Of a stretch of 64,000 bases of DNA, positions 42,164-54,335 are shown in pieces (within the stretch, counting starts at the first letter, position 1; every line of letters begins with the position of its first letter). The notes beneath the pieces were generated by a model that saw only the letters and a list, made by a program, of their open reading frames with translations, searched no databases and was not told the origin of the DNA. Origin of the DNA: Sternotherus odoratus (taxonomy: Eukaryota > Chordata > Testudines > Kinosternidae); assembly GCA_032164245.1 (NCBI GenBank), contig JAVMKO010000017.1:19692756-19756755 (forward strand), read 5' to 3'. The position numbers and the translations under genes were made by a program.

Positions 42164-43292
42164 AGGGCTTGTCTTCACATCATCAGTTATCTTGAGTTAG
42201 TATTACTCGAGTTATTGCAGACATGCATCAAAACAATACTGGAGTTACACAGAGTGATTAATTAGCAGCAGTGTTGTTGGATTAGCGGCTGATGAATTGT
42301 TGTAAGTGTTGCATCCCCACTGCATTACTAGCTCCAGCATCAGCATTGCCCAGAACATTAACATATCCCAAAAGGGCTTCTAACTGGAGTTTAAAGCACC
42401 ACTTAATGCAGGGGTGGGAAAAGTATGGCCCGCGGGCCAATTCTATCTGGCCCCCCAAGCTCCCAGGCCTGGCTGGAGAGGCTAGCTCCTCCCCCTCTGT
42501 TCTCCCTAACCTCTCCCCCCCCCCCCCCCGCCTCAATGCCCCGCACCAGCAGCGCTCTGGGTGGGGGGGAGGGGGCGGTGGGGATGGTCCCCTCGCCTCA
42601 GCGTGCCCGTGTGAGCAGCGCTCTGGGGAGAGGCTGTGCGACGTTTGGCTCTGGGTCTGGAACAGCATGGGAGGGGGAGGAACTAGCCAGGAGCTTGGGG
42701 GACTGGGCTCTGTCGGATCAGCGCGGCATTTAGCAGTGTGGTAAGGGGTTGGGGGGCTGGATAAGGGCCAGAGGGACTCGGGGGCCGATCAGGGATGGGG
42801 AATTGGGGGGGGGGGGGTTGTATAGGTCATGGGAGTCCCAGGGATCCTGTCGGGGCAGTGTTGTGGCTAGGGGTTGGTGCATTCAGGGAGCAGGGAGATT
42901 GGATGGGGGTGGGGTTCTGAGGGGTGATTAGGGGCAGGGGGGGTCTCTGGAGGGAGTGGTCAGGGGACAAGGAGCCGGGGGACTTACATCAGGGGGTGAG
43001 GTCTTGGTTGGGGTGGGGGTCTCTGGAGGGAGTAGTCAGGGGAAAAGGAGCGGGGGGGGTGGATGGGTTGGGTGTTCTGAGGGGGGACAGTCAGGGGGCA
43101 GGGCCGGGCTTTTTTGCGTGGCACAGCCTTCCCTACCCAGCCCTCCATACAATTTTGGACCCCGATGTGGCCCTCGACCGAAAAGTTTGTCCACCCCTGA
43201 CTTAATGTGAGTTAGAAATTTTTGTGTGTGGACAGGAGTTAGGGGTAACACTAGATTTATAACTCAAGCTAACTGCTGTGAAGACACACCCT
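42164..43292. mobile_element. DNA transposon ('agggcttgtcttcaca' ends) split by a younger hAT element
   Basis: The left end agggcttgtcttcacatc and right end gctgtgaagacacaccct are inverted partners. The middle is occupied by the hAT element 42409-43199; without it the host element is about 330 bp. Superfamily not determined. Confidence 0.65.
42409..43199. mobile_element. hAT-type non-autonomous element with perfect 8-bp target duplication
   Basis: Begins caggggtgggaaaagtatgg and ends aagtttgtccacccctg. It is flanked by acttaatg at 42401-42408 and again at 43200-43207. The GC-rich interior includes a C/G homopolymer run near 42510-42530 and imperfect 'ggggttctgaggg(g)' units from 42740 on. 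No transposase; the long reading frames inside are compositional. Confidence 0.9.
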
Positions 43293-43392
43293 TAGAATCA
43301 CTGCTCTCCGGGATATATTCTTCCACCTCCCACTTTCCCATTGGTTTCAGAGGGGCCACTCATGGAGTTAGGTGTTACTCAGTGTGAGAGAG

Positions 43393-43620
43393 GCCGGGTC
43401 TACACTACAACGTTAAGTCAATGTAAGCAGCCTAACATCAACCTAGCTATCTATGTGTTAATGCTTAAATTTGTCACCCACCAATTATATGCCCCAGTAC
43501 AGCAATGCAATAAAGCCACCTCCCTGAACGGCGTTAAGCCATGGTTGGCATACTGTGGTTGATGTACTGTGAGTGTGGACTGTCCTCTAGCAACTGTCCC
43601 AAAATGCCTGATATTAATCC
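43393..43620 (+). mobile_element. Left end of a PIF-Harbinger-like element
   Basis: Starts gccgggtctacactacaacg, a terminus typical of reptile DNA transposons, and leads into the Myb-like frame at 43780. Assigned to Harbinger only because of the genes that follow. Confidence 0.45.
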
Positions 43621-43779
43621 CCTCTGGTCACAGTTGTGAACTCCACTGCCCAGGGGATACAGAGAATGGAAGCCATTCAGCATATTTTTGAAATGCATTT
43701 TCCTGATTGTCCAGCTTGGTGAACACACCTTGCAGCCCTCCCTTGATGTGTGCAGCTGGCCAACCAACCACACTGTCTA

Positions 43780-44160
43780 TATGCTCCAGATGTGTTCCTG
43801 CCCGAAGTAGACAGGAGATACTGGATCTTTTGGCCAGTGGGGAGAAGAGGCTGTGCAGGCACAGCTGTGGAGCAGATGTAGAAACATGAACATCTATGAG
43901 TAGATTCCACAGGGGATGCAGGAGAAGGGGTACAACATCAGTCTCACATGAAAGCCAAGGAACTGCAGCAGACATATCGGGAGGCCAACAGTCGATTTGG
44001 TGCCAAGGTGCAGCAGACCTGCTGCTTGTACAATGAGCTCCATGTCAGACTTGGCAAAGACCTCACCAGCACACTGCAGAGCATTGTGGATACCACAGAG
44101 GAGCCAGAAAGACAGACCCCTGCTGTGAACAGTGAGGAGGATGAGGGACATGTGACCTGA
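43780..44160 (+). pseudogene. Harbinger accessory Myb/SANT-like protein relic
   Basis: The + strand shows, in changing frames, a SANT-like start (LLASGEKRLC, followed by text that reads as NMNIYE and MQEKGYN in another frame). Then comes an open stretch MKAKELQQTYREANSRFGAK with VQQTCCLYNELHVRLGKDLT and an acidic tail ending in SEEDEGHVT. This is the trihelix Myb/SANT-like DNA-binding protein encoded beside the transposase in vertebrate Harbinger elements. Frameshifts and a stop make it non-functional. Confidence 0.65.
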
Positions 44161-45309
44161 GAGTCAAGCTAAACCTCCAGCCTGAATCTGTAAGAGACTC
44201 CATTGCAGTCTAGTCAGTCCCAGCAGCTGAGCAGAGGCGAGTCTGATGTAGGGGAAGGAACCTCAGGTCAGTGTGTGAATGCATTTCCCATTACAGTGTT
44301 TAAATATACAAATGGTGCTTCATTCCAGCTTAACAGGACCCAAGTAGTGACGTTTAATTCATCATACTAGAAGTGGTAACTGTCCAAAAAAAAAAAAAAA
44401 AAAGAGGTAGAGACGTTATCTGCTGTTCATTGCCCCGTAGATTTAATGGGGAAGGGAGATGGCGACATGTGGAACAGTTTATGTACATAGATGTTCCTGG
44501 AATTCTCCAGAGAGATCTCAGTGAAACTTTTGTGGGGGTACTCAACAATCCTCTCCTGGAGGTTTCTAGGGATGTCAGCCTTATTTCTTCCTCCGTGGAA
44601 AGATACTTTCCCACACCTGACCATGATGACTTTGGAAAGCACCATTGCAGCAAAGGCTAGTGTATGTGGGGCCAGGTGGCTTCAGTACACCAGCAGTAGC
44701 TGTGCTATCTGTGCCGATGTTACTCTCAAGAGTGAGAGAGCATCTAAAATTACCACTGCCTTTTCAACACCTTTTCATGGGCATAAGTGTAGAGCAACAG
44801 AGACTGAAATTCTGTTTTGTTCAACTGAATTCCCTTCCCCTCCAATGCCTCTGCTTGGCCATACTCACCATGGCTGGGGCTGGTGAGCAATGATGTGCAC
44901 AGGCACTCCCTGGCTGAAGCATCAATACTGTTTCTTGTTTAAAACTTTAGGGGAGCCAAGGGAAGGGTGTTATGAAACTTAACTTTCACTTTTCCTTGTG
45001 CTATACATAGAATACCTCTGTATGTTTTGTCTGTAGCTGCTGCTGTTGTGGTTTTGTGAGGTCCCCCCTACACACCCATGGAACATCTGACCATGATAAG
45101 GAGGAGAAAGAAGAGGATATGTGCAGAGAGATCCTGCAAGCTAGTGGTGCATCGGATCATGAAAAGAGGGCCTGGAGGGTGAATGTTGCAGACAGTATGG
45201 AGAGGGAAAGAGTGGATAGGAGAAGGAAATGTACCAGAACATAATGGTCTGCCTTCATCAGCAGAAGCAAATGCTGCAAACCTAATTTCCCTTTAAGCTG
45301 CGCAGCCAT

Positions 45310-46080
45310 GCAGCAGTCTATTTAGCCCTGCCCAGCTGATAGGCTGCGGCCGGGCACTGACTTCCCCTGTAACCAGGGGAGTACTTGACCCATACCTCTG
45401 CCCCGGGCCCAGCCTCTACTCCAAGTCCCTGCCCATGTTCTGCCTCCTCCCCGAGCGTGCCATGTCCCCTTCTCCCCCATTCCCTCCTGGAGCTTCCTAC
45501 ACCCACAAAACAGCTGTTTGTCAGGGCCAGAGGCGCTGGGAGGGAGGAGTTGGTCAGCAGGGCTGCTGGCAGGTGAGAGGCGCTGCTGGGGGGCACTGAT
45601 AGCTTGGCTGCTGGTGGGTGTTGCTGAGCAGCACCTGCTAATTTTCTCTGTGGATGCTCCAGCCCTGGTGTATCCACGGAGTTGGCACCCTAGAGAGGCA
45701 CTCCAACTCAGCCCCGGACCTGCCATGACTGGGGCGCCCCTCTCCCAACTCAGCACCGGCTCAGACCTGCTGGTGGAGGGGTGCCTATCCCACAACTCCA
45801 GGACCTGAGCTGCCGTGGCAGGAAGAGGCACCTTTCCCCACCAGCCCAGGTGCTGCTGCTGGGGGGAGTCCTCTCTGTCCCCACCATAGCCCCGGAGCAC
45901 CCTCCTGCATCCCAAACCCCTCATCCCTGGCCCCACCCCAGAGCCCTTCCCCTATGCACCCCAGCCCTGAACTCTTCAGCCCCACTCCAGAGCCCACACC
46001 CTCAGACAGAGCCCTTATCCCCTCCAGCACTGAGCCCCCTCCCAAACTGAACCCCTTTACCCTTCCTCCACCACATTAAT
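45310..46080. repeat. C-rich dispersed repeat
   Basis: Long C-rich text with recurring ccccagccctgaac and cccctcc stretches, like the interiors of the hAT copies in this window. Open frames on both strands here (up to 204 codons) come from composition, show no domain, and are not called as genes. Confidence 0.4.
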
Positions 46081-46651
46081 TTTTTTATGTCCACCAATAT
46101 GAAGATGATGTGTTACAGAACATTAATTCTACGCATGTTTGAGAAAAGTTAGAGAGAACACTGCTGCAGACTCTTGGTGAGCCACAGGTTCAACAATCAT
46201 GGGTTTCCCTCCCTTTGCAGTCTGTGGAGAACTCAATTTTAGCACCTTCTTACACCTTTCCCCCTCCCCTGCAACTTTCCATGTGGCATCAGAGGACACA
46301 TCCATATCCCCTACCACTGCATGCCAGTGGACAGTAAGGAGAACCATAGCTTCATGTGCATTGATGCACGAGAGCCACATTGCTGTATGTGTAGCCAAAA
46401 TGAATGGAAAAGGACATGAATGTTCTGTCTCCTTGTTAAATTATTTCAGACGTTTTTATTATATTTGTTTTTTTAATTGTACCCTGGTTTTTCTTACACT
46501 AGTTTTGGCTCTCAATAAAAATGATTTTTGGTAAATAATTAATCTTTATAACTTCACACCATATGCTGCAGAAAGCATAGCAATACTGAAAGCACTCGCT
46601 ACTTGTTGTACTGATGGACAAAACTTATAGGATCAGTGACAAAAACAGTGT

Positions 46652-46832
46652 AAGTAACAGAGTCCTGTGGCACCTTAAAGACTAACTAAAGTATTGAAGC
46701 ATAAGCTTTCGTGGGCTAATACCCACTTCGTCGGATGCACTGTTTGCATCCGACGAAGTGGGTATTAGCCCACGAAAGCTTATGCTTCAATACTTTAGTT
46801 AGTCTTTAAGGTGCCACAGGACTCTGTTACTT
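46652..46832. repeat. Perfect 88-nt inverted repeat with 5-nt spacer
   Basis: 46652-46739 is the exact reverse complement of 46745-46832. The arms include gtggcaccttaaagactaac and gcataagctttcgtgggcta, text of a dispersed reptile short element, here in two head-to-head halves. The flank on the right (gctattccagactaacactg) continues the element. An RNA from it would fold into a long hairpin. Confidence 0.97.
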
Positions 46833-47019
46833 CTGCTATTCCAGACTAACACTGCTACCTCTCTGATTCAAAAACAGTGTAATAATTGTAAATGTACAAC
46901 AATCACTGGAGAAGTAATAGGTCCATTAACAAACAGTGTGATAGTCATAAATGTACAAGAAGCACCACACAATTCCTAATAGCCACTAAAACTCCAGGGC
47001 AGATAGAGCACGTTCGCCC

Positions 47020-47400
47020 ATACCATCTTACTATGGCTGACTGTTAATGTTCTTTTAAGGCCCCCCTCAACTGCATAGCTCCGCAGTGAGCTCTTGTAAT
47101 AGCCCTTGTGTCCGGCAGTTCAAACGCTCCATCTTTGCCCTCCATCTCAGCGACAATTTTTTCCCCTTTGCCTCACAGATATTATGCAAAATGCAACAGG
47201 TAGCTATAACAATTGGGATACTTTTCTCATTCATATCCAGTCTTGAGTAAACAATCCCTGCATCCCTTCAGTCTACCAAAAAAGCGCATTCAACTCTCAT
47301 TCTGCACTTGCCGTTCCAGTAGTTGAATCTCCTCTTGGTGCTGTCAAGGTGGCTGGTGTACAGCTCCACAGCCAGGGGTAGGCCAGATGCCTCAGAATCC
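47020..47400 (-). pseudogene. PIF-Harbinger transposase relic, C-terminal part
   Basis: The - strand reads, across frame changes, as FNYWNGKCRMRVECAF, GRLKG and a later CCILHNICE-like stretch. These are hallmarks of the C-terminal region of Harbinger DDE transposases (the RVECAFGRLK motif and the CxLHN motif). Stops and indels break it. It lies opposite in strand to the Myb-like relic at 43780-44160, the usual layout of vertebrate Harbinger elements. Confidence 0.7.
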
Positions 47401-47660
47401 CTCGTGGCACTATAGTACTTTCATGAGGTGAATTGAAAAATACTATTTTATCATTTTTAGAGTGCAAATATTAGTAACAAATAATAAAAAGTGAATGATG
47501 TAAACTGAATACTGTGTTGTAATTCAATATGTTTGAAAATGTAGAAAAATATCAAAAATGTAAGTTGGTATTCTATTGCTTAACAGTGATTAATACTGAT
47601 TTTTTAAAAATCTAGATTAATTTTTTTTTAGTTAACTGTGATTGACAGCTCTCTTTATAA
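47400..47660. repeat. AT-rich dispersed repeat
   Basis: Text such as gtgttgtaattcaatatgtt, gtattctattgcttaacagt and gttaactgtgattgacagct matches a widespread reptile repeat that ends in 'ttaatcgcgattaa'-like sequence. Class not determined. Confidence 0.45.
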
Positions 47661-48763
47661 ATTCTACACAGTTCTTTCTGTGCAAACCTACTTTATTCTT
47701 AAGGTAAAGACATTATAGAGAAAACATTAAAAATAATGAAGACACTTACACAACTCTAACATGGAGTCTGGGAGGCACAGACCTTCCAATCTTACCCTAA
47801 GGATTGGAGCCCTCCGTGGACCAGAGGATCTGTCCATTGGCTGGATCAGAAAGAAGCCAGTTTAAAAAACAAACTATTTGTACCCAAACTTTTTCTTTGT
47901 TGGTCCCAGTTTAAACTACTTTATGCATATCTCTCCGGGTAAGTGACTTCCAAGGGCTGATAATGGAGGAAAAGTACATTGTATGCACCTTCTCTAGCAG
48001 GGATGCTAATGTCCTAACACATATATAATTGCATTTTTAGTACAATGTCCCCCAAAGGTATTAACTGTAATTCAGTGAGGTTTAACTTAATTTAGTAAAT
48101 TTCGTCTTAATTCTGTAAGATTTGTTCAGGATAATGCAGGATATTGTCAATCTGTCACGTGTTTCAGTTTATTGTCCCTTAGTAGAATTCTCTCAACACC
48201 ACCGCCATTAAAAAGCCCTGGGTAATGGGATATTAATGTGGCCCTGACAAAGCTTATCAAAGTTCATTTAGAACCACTTATTTCCTATGATCTTAAGTTC
48301 TTTACATGCAATCATTTTACTGGTGGCAATGACTTTGGTCTAATGACCAAGTTATTTTATACCATTCTTTCCTGAGATAAAATGGTGCTGCAGAGTTAAG
48401 AGTTCTCTCCAGCCTGCCAACATTCTTCCCACACCTGCCTGCCCATTCCAGAGAGACCTTTTTCCACATGCTTGATCTTAAAAGGTCCCTGGGAGGACTA
48501 AAACCATTAGAAAATCAACACAATTTTTGCTTCATTTGATACCAACACTGTAGAGGATCATGTCTAAGTGGATGCCTTCTTGCATTTCATAGTGCTGTGA
48601 CCTGGTTGGCCTGAAATTAGAACAGCCTAATAATCACAGACATCCGCAATGCCGTTACATGGCCCTCTCTCCTCACGTTTACAAAACACTGTTGGCTTGG
48701 ATGTGACTGACAAGAAGGAATCCTCTTTATTGGTTCTTTATTTTCCAGACCTTGTTTATAAGG

Positions 48764-49379
48764 CAGGGGAGGACGAACCATGGACCGGATCCAGCCTGTC
48801 AGAGCTTTCAATTTTGTCCGCAGGATTGCCAGCCCCATGGTGCAGCTGGGCTAAGGCAGGTTTCCCAGAAGTGGCTGGCACTACATCACTGTGGCCCCTG
48901 CAGGAGAGCCCTCCCCCCCCCCCCCCCCAGCTCCCATTGGCTGGGAACAGTGAACTGTGGCCAATAGGAACTTTGGAGGTGGTACAGGCGAGGGCAGCGC
49001 ATGGTGGAGCTGCCTGCCCCAACTGACCCCCCAGAACCCACTCCCAGACATGCTGTCCACTTCTGGGAGCAGCGTGGGGCCTTAGCCCCACTGCCATCCC
49101 AGGGCTGTTCTAGGTAAGCACCCTGGGCTGGAGCCTGCACCCTGAACACCTCATATACCCTGCACCCCTGCCCTGAGCCCCCTCCCACATTCCGCACCCC
49201 CTCCTACACAACAACCCCCTGCCCTGAGCCCTCTGCTGCACCCCTCCTGCACCCCAGCCCTCTGCCGAGCCCCCTCCTGCACCCCAATGCTTTGTCCCAG
49301 CCTTACATTTATGGCCTTGCATATAATTTTCCCACGCAGATGTGGCCCTCGGGCCAAAAAGTTAGCCTCCCCACCCCTG
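48764..49379. mobile_element. hAT-type non-autonomous element with perfect 8-bp target duplication
   Basis: Starts caggggaggacgaaccatgg and ends aaagttagcctccccacccctg in two parts. It is flanked by ttataagg at 48756-48763 and 49380-49387. Same family as 42409-43199 (both have the gatgtggccctcg(g)gcc sub-terminal text). GC-rich, no transposase. Confidence 0.9.
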
Positions 49380-50605
49380 TTATAAGGTAAGGGAGGCTAA
49401 ACACTCATCACCCACCCCACCAAAAAAGGTTGGTTTGTTATAGGATGTCCCTTACTTTGTTAGCTAATTTATATTTAGGATTATATATTATAATTTAGAT
49501 GTTTTGAGAGGTATCTTAATTCATTCTTTCCTCTTTCTCTGCCCTATTGGCAATGGTCATGTTGTTTTTGCTCATTTGCTTACATTTCCTTGTTGACACC
49601 TCTTGAGCTTCTTAGTCAGCTGGAATGTGAACCCTGGACTGACTGAGTACCTTATCATTTTGCTTCTCTGAAGATATTGTCTTCTAGGGGAATTCTCTCA
49701 TCACAAACACCTCATTCCATAATTCTGAGAGGTACTTTTTTATACACTTTTTCTCTGATAGTATCTTTTGCTAGTTGATAATCTTAAATCAGCTTTTCTT
49801 TCTGGGAGATTATCTCCTGCTCAGTTGAAGGAACTACTTGGAATATTCAGGAAGTCAGCCCGAGCCAATGATCCACTCTGGTAATGCTGCCCTTGATAGT
49901 CAAAAATGTCTTAAGAGCTAGGGAGAGTTCTTCTAGCCCTGTACTAAGGAACTAAGGCCCAGGAGCAAGAGTTCTGTTAGAGATCTCTTTGGAGAAACAG
50001 ATTTACAAGGTAAGCAACTCTTTTTTTGATAGAAGAGTAAGAACTTGTGATATGACTGTGTCTCCTTCCTTACTCATCGTTATTTGTTGACGTGTGAATC
50101 TCTTTGTCTCCATTCCTCCCACAACAACTGGTTATACAATATATGGAATATCAGACTTACTGTTTTCCAAATAAATTGAAGAACTTAAAACCAAGAAAAA
50201 AGAGAAATATTTGGAAAACTGAAACCAAGATTGGCAATTCATCAGTTGTATGTCATTCATAATGTATAGTAGTATGGGATGTGATTTATTTAGTTGAATA
50301 TCTGTTGATGCATTTGATATTATGGTTTATAACTTACCTGCCATTTGACAAATATGAAGATGGTGACTTATGCTAAGAGAAATTAGAAGTAAAAGATTAA
50401 TGCACTTGTTGCACATGTTTTGGAAATGTATATTGGTACGTTGATTGGTATAAAATGGGTGTTCATGACTTTCATAAAAAAATACACTTACAAATGAAGC
50501 TATTCTTCCTTTTTTTTTTTTTTTTTTTTTTTGGTTAGCTCTACAGCCAAGTTGCTAAAAACTCTTTGTAGTGTTTAGTGTCGGTCTTCAAACACTGTCT
50601 TAGGA

Positions 50606-50868
50606 CAGGTCTTCACTAGCAATGCTAAAATGCTGCCGTGGCTGTGTAGTTGCGGCACCAACACTGGGAGAGAGCATTTCCAGCACTATAAATACTCACC
50701 TCCATGAGGGGAGTAGCTCCCAGCACAGGGAGTGCGGCTCCTAGTGCTGGTGCACTGTCTACGCTGCCACTTTACAATGCTAAAACTTGCAGTGCTCAGA
50801 GTGCTGTTTTTTCACGCACCTGAGCGAGATAGTTGCAGCACTGTAAAGTGTCAGTGTAGACAAGGCCT
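50606..50868. mobile_element. Non-autonomous DNA transposon, 'gtcttcac/gtgtagacaa' ends
   Basis: The left end is ggacaggtcttcactagc and the right end is agtgtagacaaggcc. Inner mirrored text, caatgctaaaatgctgc against gcagcactgtaaagtgt, supports a small inverted-repeat transposon. No coding frame. Confidence 0.6.
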
Positions 50869-51466
50869 TGGTGTGTTTTTTGACTAACTACTAGTAACTA
50901 ACCATAACTGCAACGTTGCTCTCTTGATGTAACATTCAGGACATGCTGTAAAGAGTAGAGGGCTAAAAAAGCTGCACAGTTCATTCATTATCTTGGGCTT
51001 TTACCTAAAATTCATTCTATATCAAACACACAGTTTTATACTTTGGAAATTTAAATCCTGTACAGTCCCAAGTGAAAAGCTGAATGTAGCTGACTTTATA
51101 GATGTGGCAGGTGAAAGATGCACACAAGTAAGAAACAAAACTCCTTCACTTCCTTCAGAATAAACTTGGGAGTGAAAATCAGACACTTATTAAATAGTAA
51201 AAATCTTCATTCACAGAGTTGAGATTGTTCAGTGATAGGTTGTCCCCTTCCAGAACATCAAGTTCAGCAAAACTCAAACTTGTGAAAACAAGGAAATACA
51301 AAGTTTAGGGAAATGCCTATGCAACGGTAATTATGCCCCTCTGGAGCTGGAAAGAGCCCTTGGTAACTGTCTACATGCAGGCCAGTTGCTCTCACTGTTT
51401 TAGTTATAGAGGTACTGAAGAGCAGAAGTAAGAGGTGGGGTTGATTGTAAGAGGTGCATTTGTGAT

Positions 51467-52266
51467 TGTAGAGACCCCCGCCCTCCCTGTCAGAGGGGGG
51501 GACCTCTCGGGCCAGTCCGAACTGGCCCGGATTCCACTCTGTCTGGCCCTTTTAGGGGTAGTGCAGCCAGTAAACAAGCAGTCCTTCGGGGAAGGCTGGC
51601 CCTGGCCTGGGCTTCTGGGCACAGGCACCCAGCAACGAGGCAGTCTTTTAGTGAAGGCTGGCTCTAGCCTGGGCTTCGGAGCTCTGGCAGCCAGCAAACA
51701 AACAGTCTCTTTGGGCAAGTTGGCTCTAGCCTGGGCTCCCAAGCACACGCAGCCAGTAAACAGGCAGTCCTTCAGGGAAGGCTGGCTCTGGCCTGGGCTT
51801 CCAAGCACAGGCAGCCAATAAACAGTCTCTAGGAAGGCAGGGGCCTAAGCCTCTGCAGTAAACAGTCTTTATGGGCTGGCTATAGCCTGGGCGTGGCTCA
51901 GGCAGCCAGCAAACACACACAGTCTTTAGGCAGGCGGCTTCAGAGCCCCGGTACCTCAGTTGTCCATTCCATTTCCGGCTCCTCGGGGTATACGGCAGCC
52001 GGTACTCCAGGCCAGTCGACCTCTGCAGCGGGGTCGGGTGCACCACTTAGGTAGGAGTCCCCTCTGGTTGGCAGCCAGTCGGGCGGAGCCTCCTTCTTCT
52101 TCCCTGGTTCTCCCCTTTCTGGGTTGCAGGGCCGGCCTTTTATACTTCCTGTCCCGCCCCTGTACTTCGGCGAGGGGGGTGGGGTGGTCGTGGCTCCACC
52201 CTCCACGGCCTTTCTCTGGCCCCCTCGCCCTCCCTGTCGGAGGGGGGACCTCTCGGGCCCACTACA
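51467..52266 (-). mobile_element. Solo LTR (TG...CA, 5-bp target duplication) with TATA box
   Basis: Exactly 800 bp from tgtagagaccc to gggcccactaca. It is flanked by gtgat at 51462-51466 and 52267-52271, the mark of LTR-retrotransposon integration. The TATA box (caggaagtataaaagg) reads on the - strand near 52138-52150, so the - strand is sense. A sequence of about 35 bp (cctccctgtc(a/g)gagggggg(g)acc) occurs near both ends in direct orientation. No internal region remains, so it arose by recombination between two LTRs or lost its body. A Gypsy-type origin is my inference. Confidence 0.85.
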
Positions 52267-52531
52267 GTGATATAAGGAGATCTGTGGATTTGTTTGAGGA
52301 ATGCAGAGGTGTGATTTTGATATGAGGATATCTGGCTCTGGGCCCCCTGCGTAGGCTCAAATGAAAGAGGCAAATGTGTAACTTGAGATTCCAGTCTGCA
52401 TCATTTCAATAGAGACTTGTGTAGGGTATGTCAGTAGTGGAGTGCTGGGATTGACTTCCCATGGGTATGGTCAATAGTAAGAAGTGATATGAGAGCAGTC
52501 TGTGGACTTAATGATGGGTAAGGGTTTAGGT

Positions 52532-52783
52532 CAGCGGTTCTCAAACTTTTGAGAACCGCGACCCTTTTTCATCTTCCTCAGCAGCATGGTGGACCCTTGT
52601 ATGTCTGCCGAAAAGCCACCGAATTGAATACTTCCGCATTCGGCGGCTATTTTTGGCAGACATGCCGAGCGCTTCCGAAAGTGCTCAGTATGTCCACCGA
52701 AAAGCTGCCTAATGCAGAACTAATCAATTTGGCGGGTTTTCGGTGGCGGCAGGACCTCGCGACCCCCAGTTTGAGAAACCCCG
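52532..52783. mobile_element. hAT-type MITE
   Basis: Starts cagcggttctcaaactttt and ends cagtttgagaaaccccgg, a terminal inverted repeat of about 16 nt. The flanks gtttaggt and gtttacag form a worn 8-bp duplication. The interior has mirrored 'ccgaaaagccaccgaat / cggcggctattttt' text. Similar to the MITE at 24660-24895. Confidence 0.75.
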
Positions 52784-53279
52784 GTTTACAGGTGGCATCC
52801 TGTATGCAAGTGTTTAGGTGGTATAAAAGGGTGTTAAGTGGTCATTAAATTTTACAGGAGTCAAGCACTTAGAGTTGAGCTTTGAACAGAAAGCTCGTCT
52901 TAACCTTAACTATAGCAGAGCTGGCCCACTGCTATCATTTTGTTCTAGCCTGCCTAACCCCACCTTCCTAGTTTGACAAACTTCACTTCTAAAAATAAGA
53001 ACCCATTCCATCTGAATAAGATCCACACACTTTACCTCCCCATTCTGAAAGGTACAGGATAGTGTTCACTTCACTGTTCTAACAAATCAATCTTCAGTTT
53101 TCTTCCGTGTATGCATATATACAAATCACTGACTATGTACAAAGGTTAGATACAATGAACAACATTACCCTGAAGTATAGTGCCTAATTCTACATCAAAT
53201 TATTCATCTGTAAACTTCAATAGTTTTTGTAGAGATTACATTTCAACTTGTCACATTTTTATTATATTATCTTTAATAA

Positions 53280-53936
<657 letters not shown>

Positions 53937-54224
53937 TAATATTACTTTTGATGTAAAACTAACAACTAGTTGAATGTTTTGAATGGAGACTTTATTTGAA
54001 ACCTATTATAAATGACTAGAGAAGATTCAGATAATTTTATATTATAAAATGTTTAGGCTATTCTCACTGAACAATAACCTATTTCCCTTCAAGCATTACT
54101 AATATAGCAAGACTTCACCATCCGCATTCTTATTCACTTCTTCATGCTTCTGAGTTGTTCCCCCCCCCCCCCCCCAATAACAAAGTTAAGAGTTCATAAA
54201 CTGGCTAGTTTGAATACTTGGTGT

Positions 54225-54335
54225 CAGGGGATAGCCATGTTAGTCTGTATCCACAAAAACTACAAGAAGTTCAGTGGCACCTTAAAGACTCTGTTAGTCT
54301 TTAAGTTGCCACCAAACTCCTTGTTGTTTTTGAAT
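54225..54335. repeat. Short palindromic dispersed element
   Basis: Contains gatagccatgttagtctgta, then gtggcaccttaaagactctg and the mirrored gttagtctttaagttgccac. This is an imperfect copy of the structure seen at 1322-1415 and 46652-46832. Confidence 0.75.

Noticed and set aside
45322..45936. 204-codon - strand open frame
   Set aside because: C-rich composition and no domain; open frames occur on both strands of the same repeat.
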